From Polyangium fumosum (GTDB lineage: Bacteria > Myxococcota_A > Polyangia > Polyangiales > Polyangiaceae): a stretch of 64,000 bases of DNA. Location of the stretch: assembly GCF_005144585.1 (NCBI RefSeq), contig NZ_SSMQ01000042.1, forward strand, positions 46,493-110,492, given 5' to 3'. A program made the translations under genes and the position numbers. The notes below the pieces were generated by a model. The model searched no databases, had not been told where the DNA came from, and saw nothing but the letters and a program-made list of their open reading frames with translations. Below are positions 1-7,354 of this stretch, piece after piece (within the stretch, counting starts at the first letter, position 1; every line of letters starts with the position of its first letter).

Positions 1-92
1 AGCTCGCCGACGACGCGCGGGGCGGGGTGAAGCACGACGATTATCGAACGCTCTTGCCTTCGCTCGGCGAGCTGCCGGCGGTGTGTCCGTGA
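1..92 (+). CDS. C-terminal end of an upstream gene (partial)
   Basis: Frame 3 is open from the window edge (first full codon at position 3) and stops with TGA at 90-92, giving about 29 residues that end in GELPAVCP. The stop codon overlaps the GTG at 89 of the next gene as GTGA, a common translational-coupling arrangement, which is the main reason to believe the fragment is real. Too little is visible to assign a function. Confidence 0.45.
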   Translation, partial: LADDARGGVKHDDYRTLLPSLGELPAVCP

Positions 93-868
93 AGAGCCCG
101 CGCAAGGCGTACGAGGACGCGAAGGTGCACCTGCACGTGCTCGGCGAGGAGCACGAGATCGAATGCAAGGTGCGGGTCGGGCGCACGCAGTTGCACGAGC
201 TTTTGCCGCTCGCGCGGTCGCTCTCGGCGTCGATCCTGGCGATCTCGACGGCGCACGCGCGGGCGCAGGGCAAGGAGATCTCGTGCCAGAAGGGCTGCAC
301 CCATTGCTGCCGCCAGCTCGTGCCGGCCTCGCCGATCGAGGCGCGGCGGCTCGGCGAGGTCGTGGCCGCGATGCCGGAGCCGCGCCGCGCGGAGGTGCGC
401 GAGCGGTTCGTCCGGGCGATCGAGCGGCTCGAACAGGCGGGGCTCGTGGATCCAAGGGCGCCGAAGGGTCGGTCCTCGCTGGTTTCGAAGGAGGCGACGT
501 CCTCGGCGGCGTGGGACGACGTGAGCCGGCGGTATTACGAGCTCCGGATCGATTGCCCGTTCCTCGAAGGCGACCTGTGCAGCATTTACGAGGAGCGGCC
601 GATCGCGTGCCGCGAATACAACGCGGTGACGGATCCGGCGTTGTGCGAGGCGCTCGATCCGGGGATCGAGATTGCCCCGCGGCCGTCGCCGATGGGCGAC
701 GTGCTCACGAAAGCCACGGGGGAGCTCACGGGCAAGAGGCAGGCGGGCATCCCGCTGCCGCTCGCGCTCGAATGGGCGCGCGTGCACGGAAAGACGGTCG
801 AACGCGAGCGGGACGGCGAGGCGATGTTCTGGGCGCTGCTCCGCGTGATGGAAGAGGACGGCGCCTGA
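89..868 (+). CDS. YkgJ-family cysteine-cluster protein (zinc/iron-chelating domain)
   Basis: A protein of about 259 aa of the CxxCxxCC (YkgJ/UPF0153) family, thought to chelate a metal; the cellular role of the family is unknown. The N-terminal cluster reads C-x3-C-x2-CC (CQKGCTHCC, near residues 66-74). A second group, CPFLEGDLC followed by RPIACREY (about 156-176), completes the usual ligand set. No signal peptide or membrane segment is seen, so it is probably cytoplasmic. GTG at 89 is preferred because it overlaps the preceding stop as GTGA; GTG at 83 in the same frame is the alternative. It converges with the lipoprotein gene ending at 876. Confidence 0.85.
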   Translation: MKSPRKAYEDAKVHLHVLGEEHEIECKVRVGRTQLHELLPLARSLSASILAISTAHARAQGKEISCQKGCTHCCRQLVPASPIEARRLGEVVAAMPEPRRAEVRERFVRAIERLEQAGLVDPRAPKGRSSLVSKEATSSAAWDDVSRRYYELRIDCPFLEGDLCSIYEERPIACREYNAVTDPALCEALDPGIEIAPRPSPMGDVLTKATGELTGKRQAGIPLPLALEWARVHGKTVERERDGEAMFWALLRVMEEDGA

Positions 869-875
869 GGGGCGC

Positions 876-1715
876 TCATTTCTCGACGATGCGATACACG
901 AATTTCTGCGGGGCCCCGCGCCGTTCGAGCGTCATCTCGACCTTCTTCGCGCCCCGGAGCTTCGAATAAGCTTCGAGCGCGAGGTCGGGGCTCGTGAGCG
1001 CGTATCCCCCGAGATCGAGCACGAGATCGCCATTCTGGAGCCCGAGCGTCGCGAGCATACTTCTCGAACGAATGCCAAAGAGCTTCAGGCCCACGATCTT
1101 TCCGTCCTTCTGCGCCGGAACGAAGCGGCCCGATCGGACGAGCCCGGCCTGATCGTCCCCCAGGAGAGCGACCGACGCTTGCGTGATCTCGTATTCGGTC
1201 TCGGAGACCTTTCGCACGCCCGCCGCGAATTTCTCCACGGACGCGTCCGACGGCGCAGGGGCACGCTCGGACGGCTCGGCCTGCGCGCTCACGCTACCTG
1301 CGCAGGTCGCGGGCAGGGGTTTGTCCGGGATGCGGCGCACGACGAGGCCGCCGGTCTCGCTCTCGACGAGCGAGAGCCCGGCCGGATCGAGGGCCTCGCG
1401 GAGGAGGCGGATCGCATTCGGAAGGGGCACGGGGCCGCCGGTGAAGAGCGTGATCCGCGCGCAATGGGCGACGGCCTGGGCGTCGGCATCGATGGCGAAG
1501 GGTTTGCCCGCCGCGGACGCGAGCTTCTCGGCGACGACGTCGACGGGCTCGTTGCGAAGCTCGAGGGAGACCGCGCCGGCAGGGACGTCCGCGGCGGCGT
1601 CGTCTCCCGCGACCGGCTGGGAAGGGCCGGGGTCGGACTTGTGGCAGGCGGCGAGGAGGAGCGCCGCAGTCAGGGCGAGGGGGAGGGCGGAGCGCAGGCG
1701 GGAGGGCGTGGGCAC
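876..1715 (-). CDS. Lipoprotein with STN-like and PDZ (GspC-like) domains
   Basis: About 279 aa from a GTG at 1715. The N-terminus is a lipoprotein signal (hydrophobic stretch ending LLLAAC). After a short acidic spacer comes a region resembling the secretin/TonB short N-terminal (STN, N0) fold, with VSLELRNEPVDVVAEKLA and a stretch on leading residues of a beta-alpha unit. The last 100 residues resemble the PDZ part of type II secretion protein GspC: GIRSRSMLATLGLQNGDLV, then a leucine-rich helix, then VEMTLERRGAPQKFVYRI. This suggests a periplasmic adaptor that contacts a secretin or outer-membrane channel. No other type II secretion gene is in the window. The function is inferred from fold resemblance only. 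Confidence 0.65.
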   Translation of the reverse strand: MPTPSRLRSALPLALTAALLLAACHKSDPGPSQPVAGDDAAADVPAGAVSLELRNEPVDVVAEKLASAAGKPFAIDADAQAVAHCARITLFTGGPVPLPNAIRLLREALDPAGLSLVESETGGLVVRRIPDKPLPATCAGSVSAQAEPSERAPAPSDASVEKFAAGVRKVSETEYEITQASVALLGDDQAGLVRSGRFVPAQKDGKIVGLKLFGIRSRSMLATLGLQNGDLVLDLGGYALTSPDLALEAYSKLRGAKKVEMTLERRGAPQKFVYRIVEK

Positions 1716-1782
1716 GGCAGAGCAATGTGCATGGGCTGGCGGCGGGGAGCAATGGGCGTCACCGGCATCACGGGCCGACGGC

Positions 1783-2259
1783 TCATGGCGAGCGGCGTTT
1801 CTCTTCGAGGGTCGCTTGCAGCACGAGGAGCATGGCGCGGTCCTTCGGGCGCGTGAGCTTCTCTTTGATCTGGATGAGGCGTTCGAGAGAAAGGACGCGG
1901 ACCGGCGCGCCGGCGACCTCCAGCCACAAAGCATCCTGCAGGAGGTCTTCGTAGGAGGTGTCCTCCTCGATGGTCCCGAGGACGTCGAGCACGCCGTGGC
2001 GCGTCGAAAGGAGCTTGTGCCCGGTGGAGCGAAGGTGGGACTCGTTGGGCACGAGCCTTCGAGGATCCGTGCGAAAGACGGCGTCGAGGTCTTGCAACGC
2101 GGCGAGCAGCCGCGCCACGTTCTCCTCCGCACGAGAATAAACGATATCGATGTCGAACGTGTGCACAGGCGCGCCTTGCAGGACGGCGGCCATGCCTCCG
2201 ACGACGACGAAATCCACCTGATGGTGGAGGAGCGTGCGGAGGATGTCAGCCAGCGCCAT
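1783..2259 (-). CDS. Nucleotidyltransferase-fold protein (MNT/AbiEii-like)
   Basis: 158 aa. The minimal nucleotidyltransferase signature is visible: a GG at residues 21-22 in VVGGMAAVLQG and a DID metal-binding triad at about 36-38 within HTFDIDIVYSR. The rest is alpha-helical with a basic C-terminus. Small proteins of this type act as antitoxin-like AMP transferases in MNT-HEPN modules or as the catalytic half of AbiE systems, but no HEPN toxin is adjacent here. Its ATG lies inside the stop region of the preceding 59-aa gene (14-nt overlap), so the two are almost certainly co-translated. The specific function is unknown. Confidence 0.75.
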   Translation of the reverse strand: MALADILRTLLHHQVDFVVVGGMAAVLQGAPVHTFDIDIVYSRAEENVARLLAALQDLDAVFRTDPRRLVPNESHLRSTGHKLLSTRHGVLDVLGTIEEDTSYEDLLQDALWLEVAGAPVRVLSLERLIQIKEKLTRPKDRAMLLVLQATLEEKRRSP

Positions 2260-2425
2260 CGGACAGCGGGCGGACGCTCTCGACGAGGTCGATCGAGCCC
2301 TGCGCCACCGCGAGGCGTTCGGTCGGCGACAGGCTGAGCATCCAGCGAATGAGCGAGCGATCGATCCCGTTGGCGTCGTAGGGATCCTGATCCGCTCCTA
2401 CGAGGTTTTGCGGTGTCTCGAACAC
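2246..2425 (-). CDS. Small 59-aa protein coupled to the nucleotidyltransferase
   Basis: GTG at 2425 opens a 59-codon frame ending with TGA at 2246-2248, overlapping the start of the nucleotidyltransferase by 14 nt. The product is acidic and contains NGIDRSLIRWMLSLSPTERL, followed by a helix LAVAQGSIDLVESVR. The frame has an in-frame stop at 2468-2470 (the tsaD stop) and no ATG, so GTG is the only reasonable start. From memory, short proteins with an IDxSLIRWMLSLxPxERL core often precede nucleotidyltransferases in myxobacteria and cyanobacteria; I did not verify this. A regulatory or partner subunit is likely. It lies downstream of tsaD on the same strand with a gap of 42 nt. Confidence 0.6.
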   Translation of the reverse strand: MFETPQNLVGADQDPYDANGIDRSLIRWMLSLSPTERLAVAQGSIDLVESVRPLSDGAG

Positions 2426-2467
2426 GAGGGCGAGGGTATCACGGGCGCGGGGCGCAGGGGAGGCCCC

Positions 2468-3535
2468 TCACCGCAGCCCCGCCCCCTTCCGCGTGACCCG
2501 CGGCAGCGCCGTCTTGGTCGACGGTTCCAGCGCGAGGTCGTCCGCCTCCCCCGCCGCGAGCCGCAGCGCGCCCGCGTATGCGATCATCGCCGCGTTGTCC
2601 GTGCAGCTCGCGAACGACGGCACGAAGAGCGCGATCTTTTGCCGCGCGCACGCCTCCGCCATCCGCGCGCGGAGCCCCCGGTTCGCCGCGACGCCCCCCG
2701 CGAGCACGATCCGCGGCACGCCTTCCACCTTCGCCGCGCGTACGGCCTTGTCCACGAGCGTGCCCACGACCGACGCCTGGAACGCCGCGCAGAGGTCGGC
2801 CAGCGCTTGCCCCTCGGGCGCCTTGCCCAGCGTCGCCACGTGGCGCATCACCGCCGACTTCACCCCCGAGAAGCTGAACTCCAGGCTCTCGCGATGCGCC
2901 AAAGGCCGCGGCACCACGTCCTTCGCCCGGGAAGCATCCCCCGTGGCCGCCAGTCGATCCACCACGGGGCCGCCCGGATAGCCGAGGCCGAGGAGCTTCG
3001 CCGTCTTGTCGAACGCCTCGCCCGCGGCGTCGTCGCGCGTCGCCCCGAGCTCGCGGATCGACGAGAGCCGCGGCGCGTCCACGCGGTAGAGCGCCGTGTG
3101 CCCGCCCGAGGCCAGGAGCGCGATGAACGGGTACGACGGCACCGGCGCCGCCGCCTCGGCCTCGCCCCGTCGCAGGAACACCGCGAGCAGGTGCCCGACG
3201 AGGTGATCCACCCCGACGAGCGGCTTGCCCGTCGTGAAGGACAGTCCCTTCGCCGCCGAAAGACCCACGAGCAGCGCGCCGAGCAGGCCCGGCCGCGACG
3301 TGACCGCGATCCCGTCGACGTCGCCCGGCTTCATCTCGGCCCGCGCGAGCGCCTCGCGGATCACCGGCACGATGGCGCGCGCGTGGTCCCGCGAGGCGAT
3401 CTCCGGCACCACGCCGCCGTAGGGCGCATGCGCCTCGACCTGGCTGCGCACGACGTCGGAGAGCACCACGCCCTCCTCCGTCACCACGGCGGCGGCCGTC
3501 TCGTCGCACGACGTCTCGATCCCTAGAACCCGCAT
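2468..3535 (-). CDS. tsaD: tRNA N6-threonylcarbamoyladenosine transferase TsaD
   Basis: 355 aa, the usual length for bacterial TsaD (Kae1/Gcp). It transfers the threonylcarbamoyl group to A37 of ANN-decoding tRNAs, acting in the cytoplasm with TsaB and TsaE. It begins with the ASKHA motif GIETSCDETAAAV. The metal-binding pair H111/H115 is in VDHLVGHL, the same positions as in the E. coli enzyme. ASGGHT, FSGVKSAV and SCTDNAAMIAYAG follow, the last carrying the third metal ligand Asp. The start overlaps the end of the upstream lipoprotein gene by 13 nt, so the two are likely co-transcribed. tsaB and tsaE are not in the window. Confidence 0.97.
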   Translation of the reverse strand: MRVLGIETSCDETAAAVVTEEGVVLSDVVRSQVEAHAPYGGVVPEIASRDHARAIVPVIREALARAEMKPGDVDGIAVTSRPGLLGALLVGLSAAKGLSFTTGKPLVGVDHLVGHLLAVFLRRGEAEAAAPVPSYPFIALLASGGHTALYRVDAPRLSSIRELGATRDDAAGEAFDKTAKLLGLGYPGGPVVDRLAATGDASRAKDVVPRPLAHRESLEFSFSGVKSAVMRHVATLGKAPEGQALADLCAAFQASVVGTLVDKAVRAAKVEGVPRIVLAGGVAANRGLRARMAEACARQKIALFVPSFASCTDNAAMIAYAGALRLAAGEADDLALEPSTKTALPRVTRKGAGLR

Positions 3536-4098
3536 TGGCCCTCCCGGCGCACCAGCGAAAACATCCCGAAGATCGGCCGCCGCCCCTCGTCCGCCTCCGG
3601 ATCCTCCGAGCCCGCGCGCACGAGGCGCACCTCCACGCCCCCGTCCGAGCGCAAGGACAGGAACGCGAGCATCGCCTCGGCCAGGGGCTCGCTCGGCGAG
3701 ACCGCGAAGATCGTATTGCGCACCCGGCCTTCGCCCATCTCGAACTGCGAGAGCGGATCGTGCGCGAGCGGCCGGATCGGGCGGAGCGCGGCGCCGTCGA
3801 AGAGCCGCCGCTCGGGCCTCGTCTCCGTCGCTGCCTCGAAGGTCCAGAGCCTTCCTGGCGCGTCATCGCCGTCGAGCCGCGTCGCGTCGAGCGTCAGGCG
3901 CATCTGCACGCGGGGGCTGAGCCCCTCGCGAAACGGGCTGCCGAGCGTGATGGCGCCGCAGTACGCATGCTGCGCGTCCGTGGAGAAACGATCGACGTCG
4001 TTGCATCCGGCGAGCACGGTCCCAGCGGCGAGGAGTTGCGCGAAAAAGGGCCCATATCGCGCCCGTTTTCCGATCTTCCTCGCTCGGCCCGTGTGCAT
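3523..4098 (-). CDS. Lipoprotein of unknown function
   Basis: 191 aa from the ATG at 4098. The positively charged start (RARKIGKRARYG) followed by FFAQLLAAGTVLAGC gives a lipoprotein signal with Cys at about residue 32. The mature part contains no motif I recognise; it is rich in beta-prone segments and has two further cysteines, one at the C-terminal GQCGF. The ORF extends upstream to 4263, but that part would precede the signal peptide and is rejected. It overlaps tsaD by 13 nt and is divergent from the PAS-STAS gene starting at 4175. Confidence 0.7.
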   Translation of the reverse strand: MHTGRARKIGKRARYGPFFAQLLAAGTVLAGCNDVDRFSTDAQHAYCGAITLGSPFREGLSPRVQMRLTLDATRLDGDDAPGRLWTFEAATETRPERRLFDGAALRPIRPLAHDPLSQFEMGEGRVRNTIFAVSPSEPLAEAMLAFLSLRSDGGVEVRLVRAGSEDPEADEGRRPIFGMFSLVRREGQCGF

Positions 4099-4174
4099 CG
4101 GCGCGGATTGTGCCCTCGCCCCCCCTCTCCCGCCACCCCTCTCCGCGCGCCCTTGGTAGACTGCCCACCCTTCG

Positions 4175-5752
4175 ATGGAAACCCAAGCCCAAGGCCCCAG
4201 GATCGATCCGCGGGAGTTTTTCGAAAAGGCCCCGGCCTTGTTCTGTGTCCTCGACTCCGACAACCGGATCTACCAGCCGAACGGGGCCTGGGAGCGCGTC
4301 ACGGGGTTCTCGCTCGAAGCCCTCGAAGGCATGCGGCTCGAAGACCGTTTGCACCCCGAGGACCGGGATCCGACCCGGCGCACCTCGCGCATCTCCGTCG
4401 AGGCCCAGGGCGCGATTGTACAGGAGACGCGCTTCCGTTGCGCGGACGACACGTACAAGTGGCTCGAATGGACCATGCGCGTGGTCTTCGAGCGGGGGCT
4501 CGTGTTCTGCTGCGCGCGCTCCATCGAGCAGCCGCGGCGCGCCACCGTCACCGCCGCGCGGCGCCTGGAGGCATACCTGCGAAGGGCGCCCGTCGCGATG
4601 ATCGAGACCGAGGTCGGCCGCGGGGTCGTCGAGTGGAGCTCGGGCGCCGAGCGGATCTTCGGCTACACGCGGAGCGAGGTGCTCGGTCGGAGACTCGTCG
4701 ACCTCATCGTGGCCGAGCCGCAGCCCGAGACCGTCGTCGATGCCGGGTTCGCGATCCGCGACGGCCGGATCCCCTCGGGGCGCGCCGTCGCGACCGAGAA
4801 CATCACGAAGGACGGCCGCACGGTCGTGTGCGAATGGCACAACGCGCCGCTCGCCGACGAGGAGGGGCGTGTGCGTGGGGTCCTCAGCATCGCCCTCGAC
4901 CGGACCGAGATCGAGCGCGAGCGCGCGCGGGCCGAGGAGAGCCTCGCGCGGTTCGAGCTGCTCATGCGAGGCTCGAAGAACGGCCTCTGGGATTACGTGC
5001 CGCAGGATCCGAAGAACCCGGGCGATCCCACGCAGCCGATCTACGTGTCCGACGGGCTCACGCGGCTGCTCGGCATCACGGCGGAGGCGGCCCCGAAGAC
5101 GCTCCGCGAGTGGACGGCGTTCGTCCACCCGGAGGACCGCGAACGCGCGAGGCTGTTCTTCGCCGAACACCTCGCGTCGCGCAAGGAAGAGACGTCCTTC
5201 GAGAGCCGGCTCCTCCGCGTGGACGGCTCGTACCTGTGGGTGTCCAGCACCTTTCAATCGCTCTGGAGCGAGAGCGGGGAGCTCCTGCGGCTCGCCGCCG
5301 CGATCGTGGACATCACCGAGCGCAAGGGCGCCGAGGCGGACCTGCGCGACAAGCTCGCGGTCATCGAGCGGCAAGCCGCGTCGATCCGGGAGCTCTCGAC
5401 GCCGATCCTGGAGGTGCAGGAGGGCGTTTTGTGTTTGCCCGTGATCGGCGTCGTCGACAGCGGTCGCGCCGCCGAGATGATGGATGCCGCGCTCGGCAGC
5501 GTGGTCGAGCTGCAGGCGCGGTTCTTGATCCTCGACCTCACGGGCGTGCCGGTGCTCGACACGGGGACGGCCGATCGCCTGCTCGCGATCGCCCGCGCCG
5601 CGAGCCTCGTCGGCGCGAAGACCGTGATCACCGGCCTCCGGCCCGCGGTCGCGCAGACCGTGGTGACCCTCGGGGTCGGGATGGGCGACGTGAAGACGTT
5701 ACGGAACCTGAAGGACGGCCTGCGGTATTGCCTTCGCGAGGCCAGCCGGTAG
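4175..5752 (+). CDS. PAS-PAS-PAS-STAS protein (RsbR-like regulator)
   Basis: 525 aa, soluble. Three PAS/PAC units are visible (about residues 12-120, 130-245 and 255-375). Each has the typical HPEDR or ITERKGAEADLRD endings, followed by a short coiled coil. The C-terminal 120 residues are a STAS domain of RsbR type: STPILEVQEGVLCLPVIGVVDS, then LDLTGVPVLDTGTADRLL with the Thr/Ser positions that stressosome kinases phosphorylate in the family. There is no histidine kinase or other output domain, so it should act by protein-protein interaction as a sensory co-antagonist. No RsbS or RsbT partner lies beside it. It ends one base before the stop of the convergent MFS gene. Confidence 0.88.
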   Translation: METQAQGPRIDPREFFEKAPALFCVLDSDNRIYQPNGAWERVTGFSLEALEGMRLEDRLHPEDRDPTRRTSRISVEAQGAIVQETRFRCADDTYKWLEWTMRVVFERGLVFCCARSIEQPRRATVTAARRLEAYLRRAPVAMIETEVGRGVVEWSSGAERIFGYTRSEVLGRRLVDLIVAEPQPETVVDAGFAIRDGRIPSGRAVATENITKDGRTVVCEWHNAPLADEEGRVRGVLSIALDRTEIERERARAEESLARFELLMRGSKNGLWDYVPQDPKNPGDPTQPIYVSDGLTRLLGITAEAAPKTLREWTAFVHPEDRERARLFFAEHLASRKEETSFESRLLRVDGSYLWVSSTFQSLWSESGELLRLAAAIVDITERKGAEADLRDKLAVIERQAASIRELSTPILEVQEGVLCLPVIGVVDSGRAAEMMDAALGSVVELQARFLILDLTGVPVLDTGTADRLLAIARAASLVGAKTVITGLRPAVAQTVVTLGVGMGDVKTLRNLKDGLRYCLREASR

Positions 5753-6952
5753 TCATCCCTCCGCGGGCGCCTGCTCGACGGGGCGCGGCTCCCCGCGGCG
5801 CTGCAGCGCGAGCAGGAGGCCGAGCAGGCTGAAGCCCGCGCAGAGGAGGCCGTACATCACGACCTGGTTGCGGTCGATGAGCCAGCCGGCCGCCGCGGGC
5901 CCCGCGATCTGCGCGAGGCTGCCGAGCGACTGGCTCACGCCGAGCACCGTGCCCTGCTCCTCCTTGGCGACGCTCCGCGTGATGAGCGTCGTCACGCTCG
6001 GACGCACGACAGCCGCGCCGAACGAGCCGAGCACCACGAGCACGAGCAAAAAGCCGAGGCTCGTCGCCACGCCGAGCAGGCAGTAGCCGAGGACCATGGT
6101 CCCGAGGCCGATCGCCGTGAGCCGCTCCTCGCCGAGCCTCTTCACGAGCCGCTTGAGCAGCCCGCCCTGCACGATCGCGCCGATGAGCCCCGAGAGGCCG
6201 AAGATGAGGCCCGCCTGGTGCAGCTCGTAGTTGAACTGGCGCTTCAGGTAGACGCCGAGCGCGCCCGTGAGCGCGGCGAACGAGACGCTGAAGAAGAAGA
6301 ACTCGGCGAGGTGCTTGCGCGGGCCGGGACGCGCGAGGTACTCGGCCATGCCCGAGAGCCGCCGGCCCGTCTGAGCCGCGGGCTTGCGCGCCGGCAAGAA
6401 GAACGCAGTGAGCAGGATCGCGGCCAGGCTGAGCCCAGCGGCCGCGAGCGTGGGCGGCTTGTACTTGAAGAGCGGATCGGGGTGATCCCGGAACAGGTAC
6501 GTGAGCAGCGCCGTGATGCCGGGGCCGAGCAAGAAGCCGGTGCCGAACGCGATGCCGAAAAAGCCGAAGGCCTGCGTGCGCTCCTCGTTCGGCTTCGTGA
6601 CGTCGGAGATGTACGCCTGGGCGATGCTGAGGTTGCCCGCCGTGAGGCCCGCGATGATACGGCCGACGAAGAGCATCTCCAGGTTGTGCGCAGCCGCGAG
6701 CGTGAGCCAGCCGATGAGCGTGCCCACCTGGCTGAGCAGGAGCACGGGCTTTCGACCAATACGATCCGAGAGCCGGCCGAGCATCGGCCCGGACACGAAC
6801 ATCGCCGCCGCGTAAACCGAGGTCAGGAGCGTCGCCTGAAAATCCGACGCGCCGTAGTCCTTCGCGTAATACGGCAGCAGCGGCAGGATGAGCGTCAGGC
6901 CGAGGACGTCAACGAAGACGGTGAGGAATATCGGCAAAAGCGGGGATCGCAT
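5753..6952 (-). CDS. MFS transporter (TetA/DHA1-like)
   Basis: 399 aa from the ATG at 6952, with about 12 membrane segments. The first helix reads FLTVFVDVLGLTLILPLLPYY. Motif A, GRLSDRIGRKPVLL, follows helix 2. The central SDVTKPNEERTQAFG after helix 5 and GFLLGPGI are typical of TetA-type proton-coupled drug exporters. The substrate cannot be told from sequence. A GAGGCG stretch lies 9 to 12 nt ahead of this ATG; the longer ORF to 7054 adds a non-hydrophobic tail and is rejected. The gene lies downstream of a hairpin repeat that separates it from speA on the same strand. Confidence 0.9.
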   Translation of the reverse strand: MRSPLLPIFLTVFVDVLGLTLILPLLPYYAKDYGASDFQATLLTSVYAAAMFVSGPMLGRLSDRIGRKPVLLLSQVGTLIGWLTLAAAHNLEMLFVGRIIAGLTAGNLSIAQAYISDVTKPNEERTQAFGFFGIAFGTGFLLGPGITALLTYLFRDHPDPLFKYKPPTLAAAGLSLAAILLTAFFLPARKPAAQTGRRLSGMAEYLARPGPRKHLAEFFFFSVSFAALTGALGVYLKRQFNYELHQAGLIFGLSGLIGAIVQGGLLKRLVKRLGEERLTAIGLGTMVLGYCLLGVATSLGFLLVLVVLGSFGAAVVRPSVTTLITRSVAKEEQGTVLGVSQSLGSLAQIAGPAAAGWLIDRNQVVMYGLLCAGFSLLGLLLALQRRGEPRPVEQAPAEG

Positions 6953-7070
6953 CGACGGCTCGCCTCGTTCGTACGGCGCGCCACGAGGCGTTCGGGTGGC
7001 GCTGGGCGCGCATCCTGACACAGGCGCCGCGAACATGCCCTTTCGTCGCGTCAACTTCTGGTCCCGCGTT

Positions 7071-7347
7071 GGGGCGTTGCCCCAAACCCCACCAGGGGCT
7101 GTCCGCCCCTGGACCTGGACCAGCGAGGCGCTGGACCCAGGACGATGAACTGCGCGGTGCGCAGTTCATCGCACAGGCCGGGTCAAGACTGGCAATGAAG
7201 TCAGCAGCGCTGACGTTTCGACGGGCAACCCTCCTGGCTGCTGGAAGAACTGCGCATTGCGCAGTTCTTCCATCCTCGGTCCAGGCCGTGCCTGGTCCGG
7301 GTCCAGGGGTGGACAACCCCTGGTCGGGGTCCGGGGTGAAACCCCGG
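7071..7347. repeat. Mirror-arranged eight-hairpin repeat, copy 1
   Basis: A 277-bp element with no credible gene. Hairpins in order: GGGGC-GTT-GCCCC (7071-7083), CCAGGGGC/GCCCCTGG (7092-7112), CCAGCG-AGG-CGCTGG (7120-7134), CGATGAACTGCGC/GCGCAGTTCATCG (7143-7171). A short middle carries GTCAAGAC and CAGCGCTG (7205-7212). Then GGAAGAACTGCGC/GCGCAGTTCTTCC (7243-7271), CCAGGC-CGT-GCCTGG (7281-7295), CCAGGGGT/ACCCCTGG (7303-7323), CCGGGGT-GAA-ACCCCGG (7331-7347). The order of hairpin types on the right mirrors the left. It fills most of the gap between speA and the MFS gene. Short ORFs across it are by-products of the palindromes. Confidence 0.93.
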
Positions 7348-7354
7348 CGCTGCG

